Assembly (NCBI RefSeq): GCF_008635795.1
Contig: NZ_VWRQ01000005.1
Location: forward strand, 283,625 to 347,624
Direction: 5' to 3'
DNA length: 64,000 bases
From: Paenibacillus tepidiphilus
GTDB taxonomy: Bacteria; Bacillota; Bacilli; Paenibacillales; Paenibacillaceae
Shown here one piece after another: positions 35,700 through 44,282 of the stretch. Each line of letters opens with the position of its first letter. Within the stretch, counting starts at the first letter, position 1. A model generated the notes under the pieces. It saw nothing but the letters and a program-made list of their open reading frames with translations. It was not told the DNA's origin and searched no databases. The position numbers and the translations under genes are program-made.

Positions 35700-36122
35700 A
35701 TGATATTGCAGCTTATCACTAGCTTTTTTGCGGCCGCTGCCTTCTGCATTCTGTTCAATGCGCCGCGCCGGGCGCTTTTCCAGTGCGGCATTGCCGGCAT
35801 GATCGGCTGGGTGCTGTATTGGGAGCTGGAGCGCGAGTGGGGTACGGTGATCTCCACCTTTGCCGCCACCGTTGTCGTCGGTGTCATCAGCCAGATCTTT
35901 GCCCGTTCCTTCAAGATGCCGGTTATCATCTTCAGCGTCGGCGGCATCATTCCCATGGTTCCCGGCGGCCTGGCCTATGACGCGATGCGCAATTTTGTGG
36001 AAAGCGACAATAACCAGGCGATTCAATATGGCGTACAGGCGCTCCTTCTGTCCGGAGCGATTGCCGCTGGACTTGTGCTCAGTGAGGTGCTGGGGCAGAT
36101 GTTCAGGCGGAGGACCGGTTGA
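35700..36122 (+). CDS. Threonine/serine exporter, ThrE C-terminal-type subunit
   Basis: 140 residues, four membrane helices, with the PF12821 hallmark IIFSVGGIIPMVPGGLAYDAMRNF shortened here to its core. Starts 24 bases after the first subunit, ribosome site AAAGAGG, so the two are one operon and probably one transporter. Confidence 0.88.
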   Translation: MILQLITSFFAAAAFCILFNAPRRALFQCGIAGMIGWVLYWELEREWGTVISTFAATVVVGVISQIFARSFKMPVIIFSVGGIIPMVPGGLAYDAMRNFVESDNNQAIQYGVQALLLSGAIAAGLVLSEVLGQMFRRRTG

Positions 36123-36233
36123 AAATGAATAACAGGACGCAAGCATTCGTCCGGAAGCGTCCTTAGCGGACTGGAAGGAACAGTCACACCGTCCGAATAT
36201 GATGGTGTCTGTTCCTGCGAGATATCACACGAA

Positions 36234-36276
36234 AGCCCGCCTGGCGAGGATTACTCCTTCTGCAGGCGGGCTTTTG
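36234..36276. terminator. Bidirectional terminator
   Basis: AGCCCGCCTG and CAGGCGGGCT flank a 20-base loop, followed by TTT. A second hairpin (GGAACAG..CACACC / GGTGT..CTGTTCC) lies just before it at about 36177-36219. Confidence 0.75.
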
Positions 36277-36297
36277 ACATTTCATATGTAGCGGTTA

Positions 36298-36810
36298 TCA
36301 AGCCAGTATCTTCTGATAGCTGGCAATATCCAGCCATGCGCCGAACTTGTAGCCGATTTCCTTGAACAAGGCGCTTTGCTCATAGCCATGCCGCTGAAAC
36401 AGGCGGCGGCTGGGCTCATTGTCCGCGCAGACAGTTGCCACCAGCACATGGAAGCCGAGCTCCGAAGCCTGCCGCTCGATGAAATCCAGCGCTTTCCCGC
36501 CGATTCCCTGGCCCGCCTGGTCCGGCTTCAAGTAAATACTGATCTCGCCGGAGGTGTCGTAGGCCTGCTTGTTCTTGTGTCTGGCAATCAGCACGTAGCC
36601 GAGCATGTCCCCGTCCTGCACAATGGCATAGGACCGGAAGCGCGTGTCTCCGCTTAACACGGAAGCGCGCATTTCAGACGCCTCCAGCGGCTCCGTATGG
36701 AACGAGACAGTTGTATTCTGTACATAATAGTTGTAAATATCCACTGTCTCCTGCAGATGTTCTTCCCCAAGCTCTACAAATAACAGCGCCGCAGCACGGG
36801 CTTCTCCCAT
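36298..36810 (-). CDS. GNAT acetyltransferase, phosphinothricin acetyltransferase-like
   Basis: 170 residues. VDIYNYYVQNTTVSFHTEP, YDTSGEISIYLKPDQAGQGI and the end GYKFGAWLDIASYQKIL are the pattern of the PAT/MddA subgroup, which acetylates phosphinothricin or methionine analogues. Activity cannot be told from sequence. Its ribosome site (GGGAGG) lies inside the end... that is, just before the antiporter gene's start of translation order: the antiporter stop is one base upstream of this ATG, so they are one operon. Confidence 0.85.
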   Translation of the reverse strand: MGEARAAALLFVELGEEHLQETVDIYNYYVQNTTVSFHTEPLEASEMRASVLSGDTRFRSYAIVQDGDMLGYVLIARHKNKQAYDTSGEISIYLKPDQAGQGIGGKALDFIERQASELGFHVLVATVCADNEPSRRLFQRHGYEQSALFKEIGYKFGAWLDIASYQKILA

Positions 36811-36811
36811 A

Positions 36812-38836
36812 TTAATCCTCCCAAATCGATGTTTCCAGCTGGTCCACGAAGCGGCGGAGCCTTCCGGCGATTCGCAGATTGATCGTGCCTTCCTGATACA
36901 TCTCCTGGACCTTGTCCCGCTGCTCCTGAATGGCCTGCAGCTTCAGCTCCAGCTTACGGTCGTCAATCACTCCATCCTTGCTCCAGCCTTCCCCCTGCTC
37001 CAGCCGGGACTCAAGCCGCTCGTACTTGTCGATGACACGCTGGGCGGCCAGGCGGTTCTCTCCGCTCATCCCGGCGCCGACTGCCGAAGCTGCGGCCTGG
37101 CACATCGCAATCTTCGCCTTGCGGGCGCTCTCGGCCTGCTGGACGGCCTCCCTGCTGATCTCACCGCCGGAGCGGACCGTGAAGAGTCCGGAGAACAGGC
37201 GCTGGAGCTCTGTCAGGGAGAACTTAACCTGCGTATCGAACCTCCGGCAGAGTATGGACTCGGTGTGATCGAGCATCTCCTCCAGCTTGACGGCCACCGG
37301 CGCTTCGATCCGCCCTTCCTCAAGGAGCCGCCGCAGCTCTGTCCGTTCCGCCTCGAGCCCATTCAGGCGCGCTTCCATGCCAAGCTTGCGGAAGCGTTCC
37401 GCGGCGATATCGTTCTCCGTCTTGGGTGCACACAGCCGGTCAATCTTGTCGGTGAATTCCAGCAGCGCCGGCTGAGTACCGCCGCCGGGCGAATCTGCGA
37501 CCAGCCCCCGCAGCATGCTCATGCCTGCATCAATAACCACGGATCGGGCAGCCAGCTCCTTGCTCTGAGTTCCCGCCGCTTCCGCTTTACCCGCGAGAAG
37601 CGGCAGAAAGACACTGGCGATGACCAGCGACATCAGGATAACGCCGGCCGCCAAAGCAATAATGAGGTCCCGCTCCGGGAACGGAGAGCCGTCGCCGAGC
37701 ACCAGCGGGATCGAGAACGCCCCGGCCAAGGTCACCGCGCCGCGTACACCGGAGATGGAGGTAATCAGCTGCGATTTCAGCGGAGCACGCGCTGTCCTCC
37801 GCCGCCGGCTCTCAAAGAATGAGTAAGCATAGACCCAGAGGAAGCGGATTGCAATCAGGAGCGCCGTTATCGCCAGTACATACCCGGTTACGGTGAAGTT
37901 GCTCAAGGATTCATCATGGTAGATAACCTCAACAACGTCAGGAACCGATACCCCGAGAATCAGGAAGACCAATCCGTTCAGGATAAACAGCAGCACCGAC
38001 CAGGTACTGGCCGATACCAGCTGCAGCTTGTACTGTGGAGATACCGCCCGGTCCTTCTCGACCGCATAGACAATGCCTCCGGCTACAACCGCCAGGATAC
38101 CGGATACGCCGATCTCCTCGCTGATCAGATAAATCAGAAACGGCGTCAAGATTTGCAGAAGCACATGCACGGTGACATCCTCCATGCCGAGCCTGCGGAT
38201 AAACACCCCGAGCCGGATCAGCAGGAAGGACAGCACCGCCCCCAGCAGAAGGCCCCCGACGGCAATCAGAATGAAGCTCAGCGTGGCCTGCGGCAGCGAG
38301 AACGCTCCGGTCACCATCGCCGCAATGGCGAACTTGAAAGCGACCAGCCCGGAAGCGTCGTTCATCAGCGACTCGCCCTCCAGAATCCGGTGGATACTGC
38401 CCGGCAGATGCACCCGCCCGGCCAGCGAGCCGACCGCGACCGCATCCGTCGGCGAGAGAATGGCGGCAAGTGCAAAAGCCGCAGCCAGCGGAATGGAAGG
38501 GATCATCCAGTGGATGGCATACCCTGCGACCAGTACGGTTACAAATACTAGGCCCAGCGCAAGGAGCAGGATCGGTGCCCTTAAATTCCACAGTTCATCG
38601 CGCGGCGTCCGCTTCCCGTCATTATAGAGCAGCGGTGCGATAAATAATATGAAGAATAGCTCAGGTTCAAATTCCATATGTATGCCCGTCGGCACGAGCG
38701 CAGCTACAATACCCAGCCCGATCTGGATCAGCGGAATCGGTACAAACGGGATGAACCGGTGCACGATATTCGATACTGCAATTAATACCAGCAGCAACAG
38801 TACCGCCAAAAATGTCTCCAACCCCATCATCTCCAT
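36812..38836 (-). CDS. CPA1-family Na+/H+ antiporter
   Basis: About 674 residues: twelve membrane helices to about residue 410 and a 260-residue helical cytoplasmic domain. The transport core has ILSPTDAVAVGSLAG and GESLMNDASGLVAFKFAIAA, the Asp pair of NhaP/SwjE-type exchangers, and GVRGAVTLAGAFSIP. The start is uncertain because several ATGs cluster without a good ribosome site. Cotranscribed with the downstream GNAT gene. Role: pH and Na+ homeostasis by family inference. Confidence 0.88.
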   Translation of the reverse strand: MEMMGLETFLAVLLLLVLIAVSNIVHRFIPFVPIPLIQIGLGIVAALVPTGIHMEFEPELFFILFIAPLLYNDGKRTPRDELWNLRAPILLLALGLVFVTVLVAGYAIHWMIPSIPLAAAFALAAILSPTDAVAVGSLAGRVHLPGSIHRILEGESLMNDASGLVAFKFAIAAMVTGAFSLPQATLSFILIAVGGLLLGAVLSFLLIRLGVFIRRLGMEDVTVHVLLQILTPFLIYLISEEIGVSGILAVVAGGIVYAVEKDRAVSPQYKLQLVSASTWSVLLFILNGLVFLILGVSVPDVVEVIYHDESLSNFTVTGYVLAITALLIAIRFLWVYAYSFFESRRRRTARAPLKSQLITSISGVRGAVTLAGAFSIPLVLGDGSPFPERDLIIALAAGVILMSLVIASVFLPLLAGKAEAAGTQSKELAARSVVIDAGMSMLRGLVADSPGGGTQPALLEFTDKIDRLCAPKTENDIAAERFRKLGMEARLNGLEAERTELRRLLEEGRIEAPVAVKLEEMLDHTESILCRRFDTQVKFSLTELQRLFSGLFTVRSGGEISREAVQQAESARKAKIAMCQAAASAVGAGMSGENRLAAQRVIDKYERLESRLEQGEGWSKDGVIDDRKLELKLQAIQEQRDKVQEMYQEGTINLRIAGRLRRFVDQLETSIWED

Positions 38837-38949
38837 CAACTATTTATTGAAGATTATAGCTTAATTCTGCACAGAGTGGCAAAACAGCAGCTTTAATCCG
38901 GCTTTAATCCGGCATCAGCCCGCCGCGGCGGCAGAAAAAGCAAAATGGA

Positions 38950-38981
38950 AGGCCCAGCCGGATCATCCGGCCTGCCTTCCG
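38950..38981 (-). terminator. Terminator of the CatE/YwnB-like operon
   Basis: GAAGGC..GCCGGA, loop TCA, TCCGGC..GCCTTC, followed on the minus strand by ATTTTGCTTTTT. Confidence 0.75.
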
Positions 38982-39011
38982 TGTTCATTCCTGTGATATC
39001 AGGATTCCGGT

Positions 39012-39647
39012 TCAGGATTCCGATACTACTGTAAACCGCTCTCCGATATGCTGCGGACGCTCGATCTCGTCTACAATGGCAATCGCGTAATCAGCATAGC
39101 TGACGTAGCTTTCACCCTTGGAGTTGAACAGCAGCTGATCCTTGCCTGCGGCATAAGCGCCTTTGCGTTCACCTTCAGCGAAGGTCGCCGAAGGACTGAC
39201 AAACGTCCATTTGAGGCCTGAGGTGCCTTGGAGAATCTCCAGATTCCGCGCCTGGTTCAGGGCTGTCGGCTTCACAAAGTCCGGAAACCCGGGAGCTTCA
39301 GCCACCTTCTGCGAACGAGTCTCGTCGGTGTAAAGACTGCCGGCGCCGCCAACCACGATTAACCGTGTATCCGGAGTGTTCTTAAGCGCATCAATCAGCA
39401 CATTCCCGGCATCCACATGCAGATGCTCCTGCCCGAATGGCGCACCGAACGCATTGACCACTACATCGAAGGGCTGCAGGTCTGCGGAGGTCAAAGCAAA
39501 AATGTCCTTGACCAGGATTGCAGCCCGGCTATCCTTCACTTTGGCTGCGTCACGGACAATGGCCGTTACCTCATGCCCGCGGTTTAATGCTTCCGCTGTA
39601 ATTTCGTTCCCTGCCTTGCCGCCTGCTCCAATAACAGCTATTCTCAT
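39012..39647 (-). CDS. NAD(P)-binding oxidoreductase (YwnB-like)
   Basis: 211 residues from the ATG after GGGGGAAC. Rossmann start MRIAVIGAGGKAGNEITAEA, GHEVTAIVRDAAK, FDVVVNAFGAPFG and LIVVGGAGSLY mark the NmrA/YwnB group of atypical short-chain dehydrogenases. Substrate unknown. It lies 30 bp after the CatE gene, in one operon. In B. subtilis ywnB adjoins the Rrf2 gene ywnA; a YwnA-like gene is found 2.7 kb away here. Confidence 0.88.
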   Translation of the reverse strand: MRIAVIGAGGKAGNEITAEALNRGHEVTAIVRDAAKVKDSRAAILVKDIFALTSADLQPFDVVVNAFGAPFGQEHLHVDAGNVLIDALKNTPDTRLIVVGGAGSLYTDETRSQKVAEAPGFPDFVKPTALNQARNLEILQGTSGLKWTFVSPSATFAEGERKGAYAAGKDQLLFNSKGESYVSYADYAIAIVDEIERPQHIGERFTVVSES

Positions 39648-39677
39648 CGCTCGTTCCCCCCGGTTCAATGTTAGCAC

Positions 39678-40547
39678 TCAATTTGTCTTAGCGATTATTC
39701 TGGTACCGATATTCCACGGGTCATACAGTATGGTCTCATCACCGGACGCTTCCACCCGGTAGCCTGCGCTGCGTACACGCCCCACTACCGCCTCAAGCTC
39801 AGCACGGTCCGGCACCACCAGTGTATAATAATCAATCCCCGGTGCATTAGGAGAAGCTGCAGGTGCGCCGTGTCCAGCCCATACGTTCAGCCCCATGTGA
39901 TGATGGTAACCGCCCGCCGAGATGAACAACGCGGAATTGCCGTAACGGGTTGTCGGCTGAAAGCCCAGCACCTTCACATAGAACTTCGCAGCCTCCTCCA
40001 GATCACCGACGTGGAAATGAACATGCCCGATAACCGTTCCGGCAGGCAGTCCGTTCCATTCCAGGCCTTCGGAAGCCGCCAGCAGCCCTTCCACATCCAC
40101 CGGATCGGTGTTCATGATCAGATTTCCCTGCTCATCATGCTGCCAGGTGTCGCGCGGGCGGTCCCGGTACAGTTCAATGCCGTTGTTATCCGGGTCCTGA
40201 ATATACAGCGCTTCACTAACTGCATGATCCCCCTGTCCGATATCAATGCCCGATTCGATCAGATTGCGCAGCACCAGACCCAGACTCGGCCGGTCCGGCA
40301 CCAGAATCGCAAAGTGATACAACCCCGACGCCGAATTCTTGCGCAGCGTCTGCGCATCCGGAATTTCCCGCAATATAAGAAGCGCCGTCTTGCCGTCCGC
40401 CGTCAGTTCAGCTTCATGCCCCTCCCGGCGCAACAGCTGCAAACCAACTACCTGTTCATAAAATTCCAATGAACGCTCCAACTGGCTAACTCTGATCTGC
40501 ACCGTGCCGAGCTCAATATCGCGGTGCAAGGTGGCCGTTGCCTCCAT
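39678..40547 (-). CDS. catE: VOC-family ring-cleavage dioxygenase, CatE-like
   Basis: 289 residues from the ATG with AGGAGG. Two vicinal-oxygen-chelate modules: IRVSQLERSLEFYEQVVGLQ with GLYHFAILVPDR, and IGHVHFHVGDLEEAAKFYVK with GGYHHHMGLNVW. The metal ligands (His, His, Glu) are intact in the second. Closest recalled family is B. subtilis CatE, catechol-2,3-dioxygenase induced by quinones. A palindromic operator candidate lies about 90 bases upstream. Confidence 0.85.
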   Translation of the reverse strand: MEATATLHRDIELGTVQIRVSQLERSLEFYEQVVGLQLLRREGHEAELTADGKTALLILREIPDAQTLRKNSASGLYHFAILVPDRPSLGLVLRNLIESGIDIGQGDHAVSEALYIQDPDNNGIELYRDRPRDTWQHDEQGNLIMNTDPVDVEGLLAASEGLEWNGLPAGTVIGHVHFHVGDLEEAAKFYVKVLGFQPTTRYGNSALFISAGGYHHHMGLNVWAGHGAPAASPNAPGIDYYTLVVPDRAELEAVVGRVRSAGYRVEASGDETILYDPWNIGTRIIAKTN

Positions 40548-40634
40548 TACAATCCCCTCCTGGTCCAATGTCCGTTTCGAATACTATCCATTTCCGCTTA
40601 GTTTAAACAGCTGTATTTAATTCCATGCACAGCT

Positions 40635-40651
40635 GTAACATAACCTGTTAC
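40635..40651. promoter_or_regulatory. Inverted repeat upstream of catE, candidate operator
   Basis: GTAACATAACCTGTTAC, a 6-5-6 inverted repeat in AT-rich DNA. MarR/DUF24-type quinone regulators (YodB, CatR, MhqR) use sites of this sort; the assignment is inference. Confidence 0.45.
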
Positions 40652-40725
40652 ATATTAACTAACTTTATTATAGCTGCATATAATAAGTTCGTCAATTACA
40701 AATTATTAAGTGCGGAAATATAGCT

Positions 40726-41311
40726 CTAGTACCTTGACCAATTCAAATTCCAGGGATAAGTGCTTCAATTCCCTCTAGCTTGCTCATTATAAAGTGCCAT
40801 TGCACCGATTTCTGAGCCTCGTTTCGTTTCACATCCCACGCAGTCACTTCTTGCTGGAGCCGTTCTAAGCAGCCAATTCGGCGTTGCAAACACTAACGTA
40901 CAGGTGAAATTAGATGGCGATTTTCCACTAACCCTAAACAAGAGCAACCTGAGAACTTTAAGGTATTGTCCTTCTTTTCGTTAGGTGAGCTTGGTTTGTG
41001 GATTATGGTCGATTTTTCGCCTATGTTTGCCCTGTCTACCTTAACTGCAGCCCATTGTGGTCGGTTTTTCGACTACAATCGGCCCGTTTACCCTTGAGAT
41101 AGCGCATTGTGGTCGATTTTTCGACTACAATCGACCTGTTTACCCTCGCGACAGAGTAAAGTAGTCGGTTTTTCGACTACAATAAAATTTTTTAGCCGGA
41201 CTGTGCTGTTTGTCCGCCTGTTCACGGAAAAGGGCTGCAGGTGCAGACGTCTCCAGCCTTGCTCGCAAATAGATGGTGCGTAGCTACGATTTGATGCGGT
41301 CAAGGTACTAG
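40726..41311. mobile_element. MITE-like element: 586 bp bounded by 14-bp perfect inverted repeats
   Basis: CTAGTACCTTGACC at 40726 and its exact complement at 41298-41311 face each other; a further TCAAAT matches after three bases, so the ends agree over about 20 positions. The interior has no credible gene. It contains four copies of a hairpin repeat (TTGTGGTCGA TTTT TCGACTACAA) near 41006, 41054, 41105 and 41160. No target-site duplication was seen. It may be a non-autonomous element or a family of intergenic repeat. Confidence 0.5.
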
Positions 41312-41384
41312 TCCGGTTCTTTTGAAATTGTACAGGGAGTACAACTCATGGCTGTAGCTCTAACGCTATACTGGCAGAAACAAA

Positions 41385-41804
41385 TTACTGCAAACGCGTG
41401 GTGCCGCTGTATACCCGATTCTCCAAGGTTGCCTTGCTCAGCCAGCTCATCAACAATTCGCGGTTAATCAGAAACTGGTCATCAACCTTTATGTACGGCA
41501 ATCTCTCCCCGACATATACTCCATTATTGCTCAGGATTGAACTCTCCGCCTTGATAATGTTCAGCACCTGATCCCCGGTCAGACGGAGCAAAGCCCCGGC
41601 CTCCGCCAGCGTCAGGACAGGACTGTCATCATCCTCTTGTACAGTCTCCTGCCGCTGTGCTGTGAGCTGCATCTGCGATATCATGGCCTGCATCATTTCC
41701 TCATTGCCGGCTCTTCTCTCCGAGCTTACAATCCGGCAGCCCCAGACAAACGAGATCCCCAGAATCAGACTTGCCGCCAGGATGAGTATGGGATGATTTT
41801 TCAT
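41385..41804 (-). CDS. Membrane-anchored protein with HTH-like C-terminal domain
   Basis: 139 residues from the ATG preceded by AAGGAG. One N-terminal membrane helix (HPILILAASLILGISFVWG), a Gln/Met-rich helical linker, then an excisionase-like (MerR-type) fold: VLTLAEAGALLRLTGDQVLN, LPYIKVDDQFLINRELLMSWL. DNA binding from the membrane is possible but unproven. It starts where a broken GNAT gene ends. Confidence 0.6.
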   Translation of the reverse strand: MKNHPILILAASLILGISFVWGCRIVSSERRAGNEEMMQAMISQMQLTAQRQETVQEDDDSPVLTLAEAGALLRLTGDQVLNIIKAESSILSNNGVYVGERLPYIKVDDQFLINRELLMSWLSKATLENRVYSGTTRLQ

Positions 41805-41821
41805 AACTGCGATCGTCTCCT

Positions 41822-42031
41822 TCAAAATGATTTACCATCCAGATATTCCATCAGCCAACAATCGCGGAATTCCCCTTCATGCCATTCACGGGCCTTGAGC
41901 AGGTGTTTGCGCACAAAGCCATTTTTCTCATAGACTCTGATCGCTCGCGCATTCCCGCACTGCGGGTCCATTGCAATAACGTCTGCCCCCGGGGCCCCTT
42001 TACTGAATTGCTCCCTATTCGCCAGATTTGC
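41822..42031 (-). pseudogene. GNAT acetyltransferase remnant (C-terminal part only)
   Basis: The minus strand encodes DVIAMDPQCGNARAIRVYEK, NGF, then EWHEGEFRDCWLMEY and a stop. This is the C-terminal third of an AAC(6')-like GNAT enzyme. Upstream the frame is closed by a TGA within about 70 codons and the acetyl-CoA loop is missing; a neighbouring frame carries no matching sequence. So the gene has lost its 5' two thirds. Confidence 0.65.
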
Positions 42032-42130
42032 TCAGCACCTACAGGCACTTCCTTTAGGCTGCCCGCCGTTCTACTGACAGTCTACTCCGGCTGGAATTTC
42101 GTGTAAAAGAAGCAGACAGCGTGCAATACA

Positions 42131-42180
42131 CCTCACAAAGTAAAGCTTTTGCATGAAGCTCATTCAGGTACTATACCGGT
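42131..42180. repeat. Dispersed ~48-bp element, copy 1
   Basis: CACAAAGTAAAGCTTTTGCA continues to CATTCAGGTACTATACCGG. The same sequence with about 80% identity recurs at 60879, where its ends form an inverted repeat. Just downstream, 42205-42237 folds as GGCAGGGCCCAT/ATGGGCTCTGCC. The remainder of 42032-42332 holds no gene. Confidence 0.65.
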
Positions 42181-42332
42181 AAAAAGAGGACCCCGCCGCC
42201 AGCCGGCAGGGCCCATAAAATACAAATGGGCTCTGCCGAGGGGACGGCAAAGCCCGTTAAATACATCCACTGGGGGTGGAGAATTACATTATACACCTCA
42301 AACCTTAAAAATACATAAATGGAAGCTTAAGC

Positions 42333-42782
42333 TTACTTGAAATCGGCTTGCTGTGACTGCTCCAGAGCCGGCAGCGTGCCGACAATCTGATCCAGGGTGA
42401 CGCCCTTCAGTACATCCTCCATCGCCGTTTGCGCCAAGGTGAACACCGGAATGATCGCTCCTGCGATATTCCGTCCTACCGGGCAGGCCGGATTGGGATG
42501 CTCATGCACGGCAAACAGCGAGCCTTCTTCAACGGCATTGACCGCCTTATAAATGTCCAGCAATGTAATTGCCGAGCTGCTGCGCGTCAGCTTGGCTCCC
42601 GCGACGCCGGGCCGCACATCCACCAAGCCCGCTTTATGAAGCATCCCTGTAATCCGCCGGATGACGACGGGATTGGTGTTGACGCTGGCGGCTATCCATT
42701 CCGAGGTGCTTTTGCCGTCCTTGTTGCTGTCAATCAGGGTCAAGATATGAATAGCCACCGCAAACCGGGTACTGATGTTCAT
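42333..42782 (-). CDS. Rrf2-family regulator (YwnA-like)
   Basis: 149 residues from the ATG with AAAGGAG. Winged helix: MNISTRFAVAIHILTLID, TSEWIAASVNTNPVVIRRIT, LHKAGLVDVRPGVAGAKLT. The three Cys of Fe-S Rrf2 proteins (IscR, NsrR) are absent; only one Cys is present, in NPACPVG. This fits the YwnA group, some of which sense electrophiles through thiols. It lies 65 bp after a DJ-1 gene on the same strand. Confidence 0.88.
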   Translation of the reverse strand: MNISTRFAVAIHILTLIDSNKDGKSTSEWIAASVNTNPVVIRRITGMLHKAGLVDVRPGVAGAKLTRSSSAITLLDIYKAVNAVEEGSLFAVHEHPNPACPVGRNIAGAIIPVFTLAQTAMEDVLKGVTLDQIVGTLPALEQSQQADFK

Positions 42783-42847
42783 GGCTGTGTCTCCTTTAAG
42801 CCTATGCGTACAAGCTGAAATAATGATGCAACAATGATAGTTACATT

Positions 42848-43444
42848 TCATCCGTTTGTCAACGGCTGATGAAATATGCCTTGAATATCGTAAGGATAAT
42901 CAATCTGCTGCTTGACGGACCGGAGCGCTTCATCGCCGGCCAGCAGGGAGATCATATACAATCCCAAATCAATCGAGGTCGAAACGCCGCCACCTGTAAT
43001 TACATTCCCGTCATGAACAATGCGCGTCTGTACTACCTGAGCACAATATGGCTCCAGCAGCCCGTATGCCGACGGATGTGTGGTCGCGCTGCGTCCCGCC
43101 AGCAGGCCTGCCGCCCCCAGCAATAACGAGCCGGTGCATACCGAGACTTTATAGCGCACCTGCCCGGCCTGGCGCAGCCATCCGATGAAATTCTCATCAT
43201 AGCGCAGCTTGCGCGTGCCGAGGCCGCCGGGTACAAAGACCAGGTCATATGCGGACAAATCCGGCTTCACCTTGTTAATACGGACAATAAGGCCCATTTC
43301 ATCCGTCACTTGCTCCGCAATGCCGCATATCTCCCATTCCAGCTCCCGCCCTGCCGGAAACTGCCGCAGTCGGTAAATCACATCATAAAATCCGGCGAAA
43401 TCCAGAAAGGTCACTCCGTCAAAAAGCACCAATGCAATCCTCAT
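42848..43444 (-). CDS. DJ-1/PfpI family protein
   Basis: 198 residues. RIALVLFDGVTFLDFAGFYD at the start, VFVPGGLGTRKL, and the nucleophile elbow VCTGSLLLGAAGLLAG with the reactive Cys near residue 102; GGGVSTSIDLGLYMI follows. This is the isonitrile-hydratase/AraC-effector-type subgroup without a DNA-binding domain. Substrate unknown. Ribosome site AGAGGGG; followed by the Rrf2 gene. Confidence 0.88.
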   Translation of the reverse strand: MRIALVLFDGVTFLDFAGFYDVIYRLRQFPAGRELEWEICGIAEQVTDEMGLIVRINKVKPDLSAYDLVFVPGGLGTRKLRYDENFIGWLRQAGQVRYKVSVCTGSLLLGAAGLLAGRSATTHPSAYGLLEPYCAQVVQTRIVHDGNVITGGGVSTSIDLGLYMISLLAGDEALRSVKQQIDYPYDIQGIFHQPLTNG

Positions 43445-43472
43445 GCTTCATCCCCTCTTGCTGCAAGCAGAG

Positions 43473-44219
43473 CTATGCACTGGTCAAGATCACCGGTTCG
43501 CCGCTTGTCACAATAATCGTATGCTCATACTGGGCCACCCGGCTGTGATCCTCCACACTCAGCGTCCAGCCATCCGCCTGCTGCTCCACAAATACGGCAC
43601 CGGTGGAGAGAAACGGCTCAATGGTAATGACCTGGCCCTCTTGAAGCACTTCCGTGGAGCGCGGATGATAAAACGGTAAAATCTCGAACGGACGCTCGTG
43701 CAGTGCCCGGCCGATCCCATGGCTGCATAAATTGCGTACCACCTTGTAGCCGCGCCGGTTCGCCTCCAATTCCATGACCCGCCCGATTTCACTGACCTTC
43801 ATCCCGGAACGGAGATGGCGGATGACGCTCATCATCGTCTCTTCCGTGCTGCGGCACAGCCGCACCAGCTTCTCATTGTACGGAGGAAGCTGAAAGGATA
43901 CGCCGGAGTCGCCGAAATATCCGTTCAGTTCAGCGGATACGTCAATATTAATCAAATCCCCGGGCTGAATGACCCGCTTGCCCGGGATGCCATGCGCTAC
44001 CTCCTCATTAATGCTGATGCAGGTATAGCCCGGGAAATTATACGTAACCTTCGGAGCCGATTTCGCTCCCTGATCCTTCAGAATCTTCGCCCCGATCCGG
44101 TCCAGCTCGGCAGTGGTCATGCCCGGCTTGACCTGCCGCTTCATCTCGGCGATGGTGTGCCCCACCAGCCGGCCTACCGCCTTCAGCCCCTGTAAATCCT
44201 CCGCGTTCTCACTGGTCAT
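43473..44219 (-). CDS. map: Type I methionine aminopeptidase
   Basis: Removes N-terminal Met from nascent proteins. 248 residues. Metal ligands are in INIDVSAELNGYFGDSGVSF (two Asp), SHGIGRALHERP (His), ITIEPF (Glu) and AQYEHTIIV (Glu). Located away from the ribosomal protein operon where the primary map gene usually lies, so it is probably a paralogue (inference). Ribosome site GAGGAAG. Confidence 0.93.
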   Translation of the reverse strand: MTSENAEDLQGLKAVGRLVGHTIAEMKRQVKPGMTTAELDRIGAKILKDQGAKSAPKVTYNFPGYTCISINEEVAHGIPGKRVIQPGDLINIDVSAELNGYFGDSGVSFQLPPYNEKLVRLCRSTEETMMSVIRHLRSGMKVSEIGRVMELEANRRGYKVVRNLCSHGIGRALHERPFEILPFYHPRSTEVLQEGQVITIEPFLSTGAVFVEQQADGWTLSVEDHSRVAQYEHTIIVTSGEPVILTSA

Positions 44220-44282
44220 CGCTGCACTTCCTCATTCAACAGTATAGTTTACGTCTTCATACCACTCTATTCTGTCATGCGA

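Noticed and set aside
41851..42048. A 65-codon frame overlapping the GNAT remnant
   Set aside because: It is a different frame from the recognisable acetyltransferase sequence and has no ribosome site.
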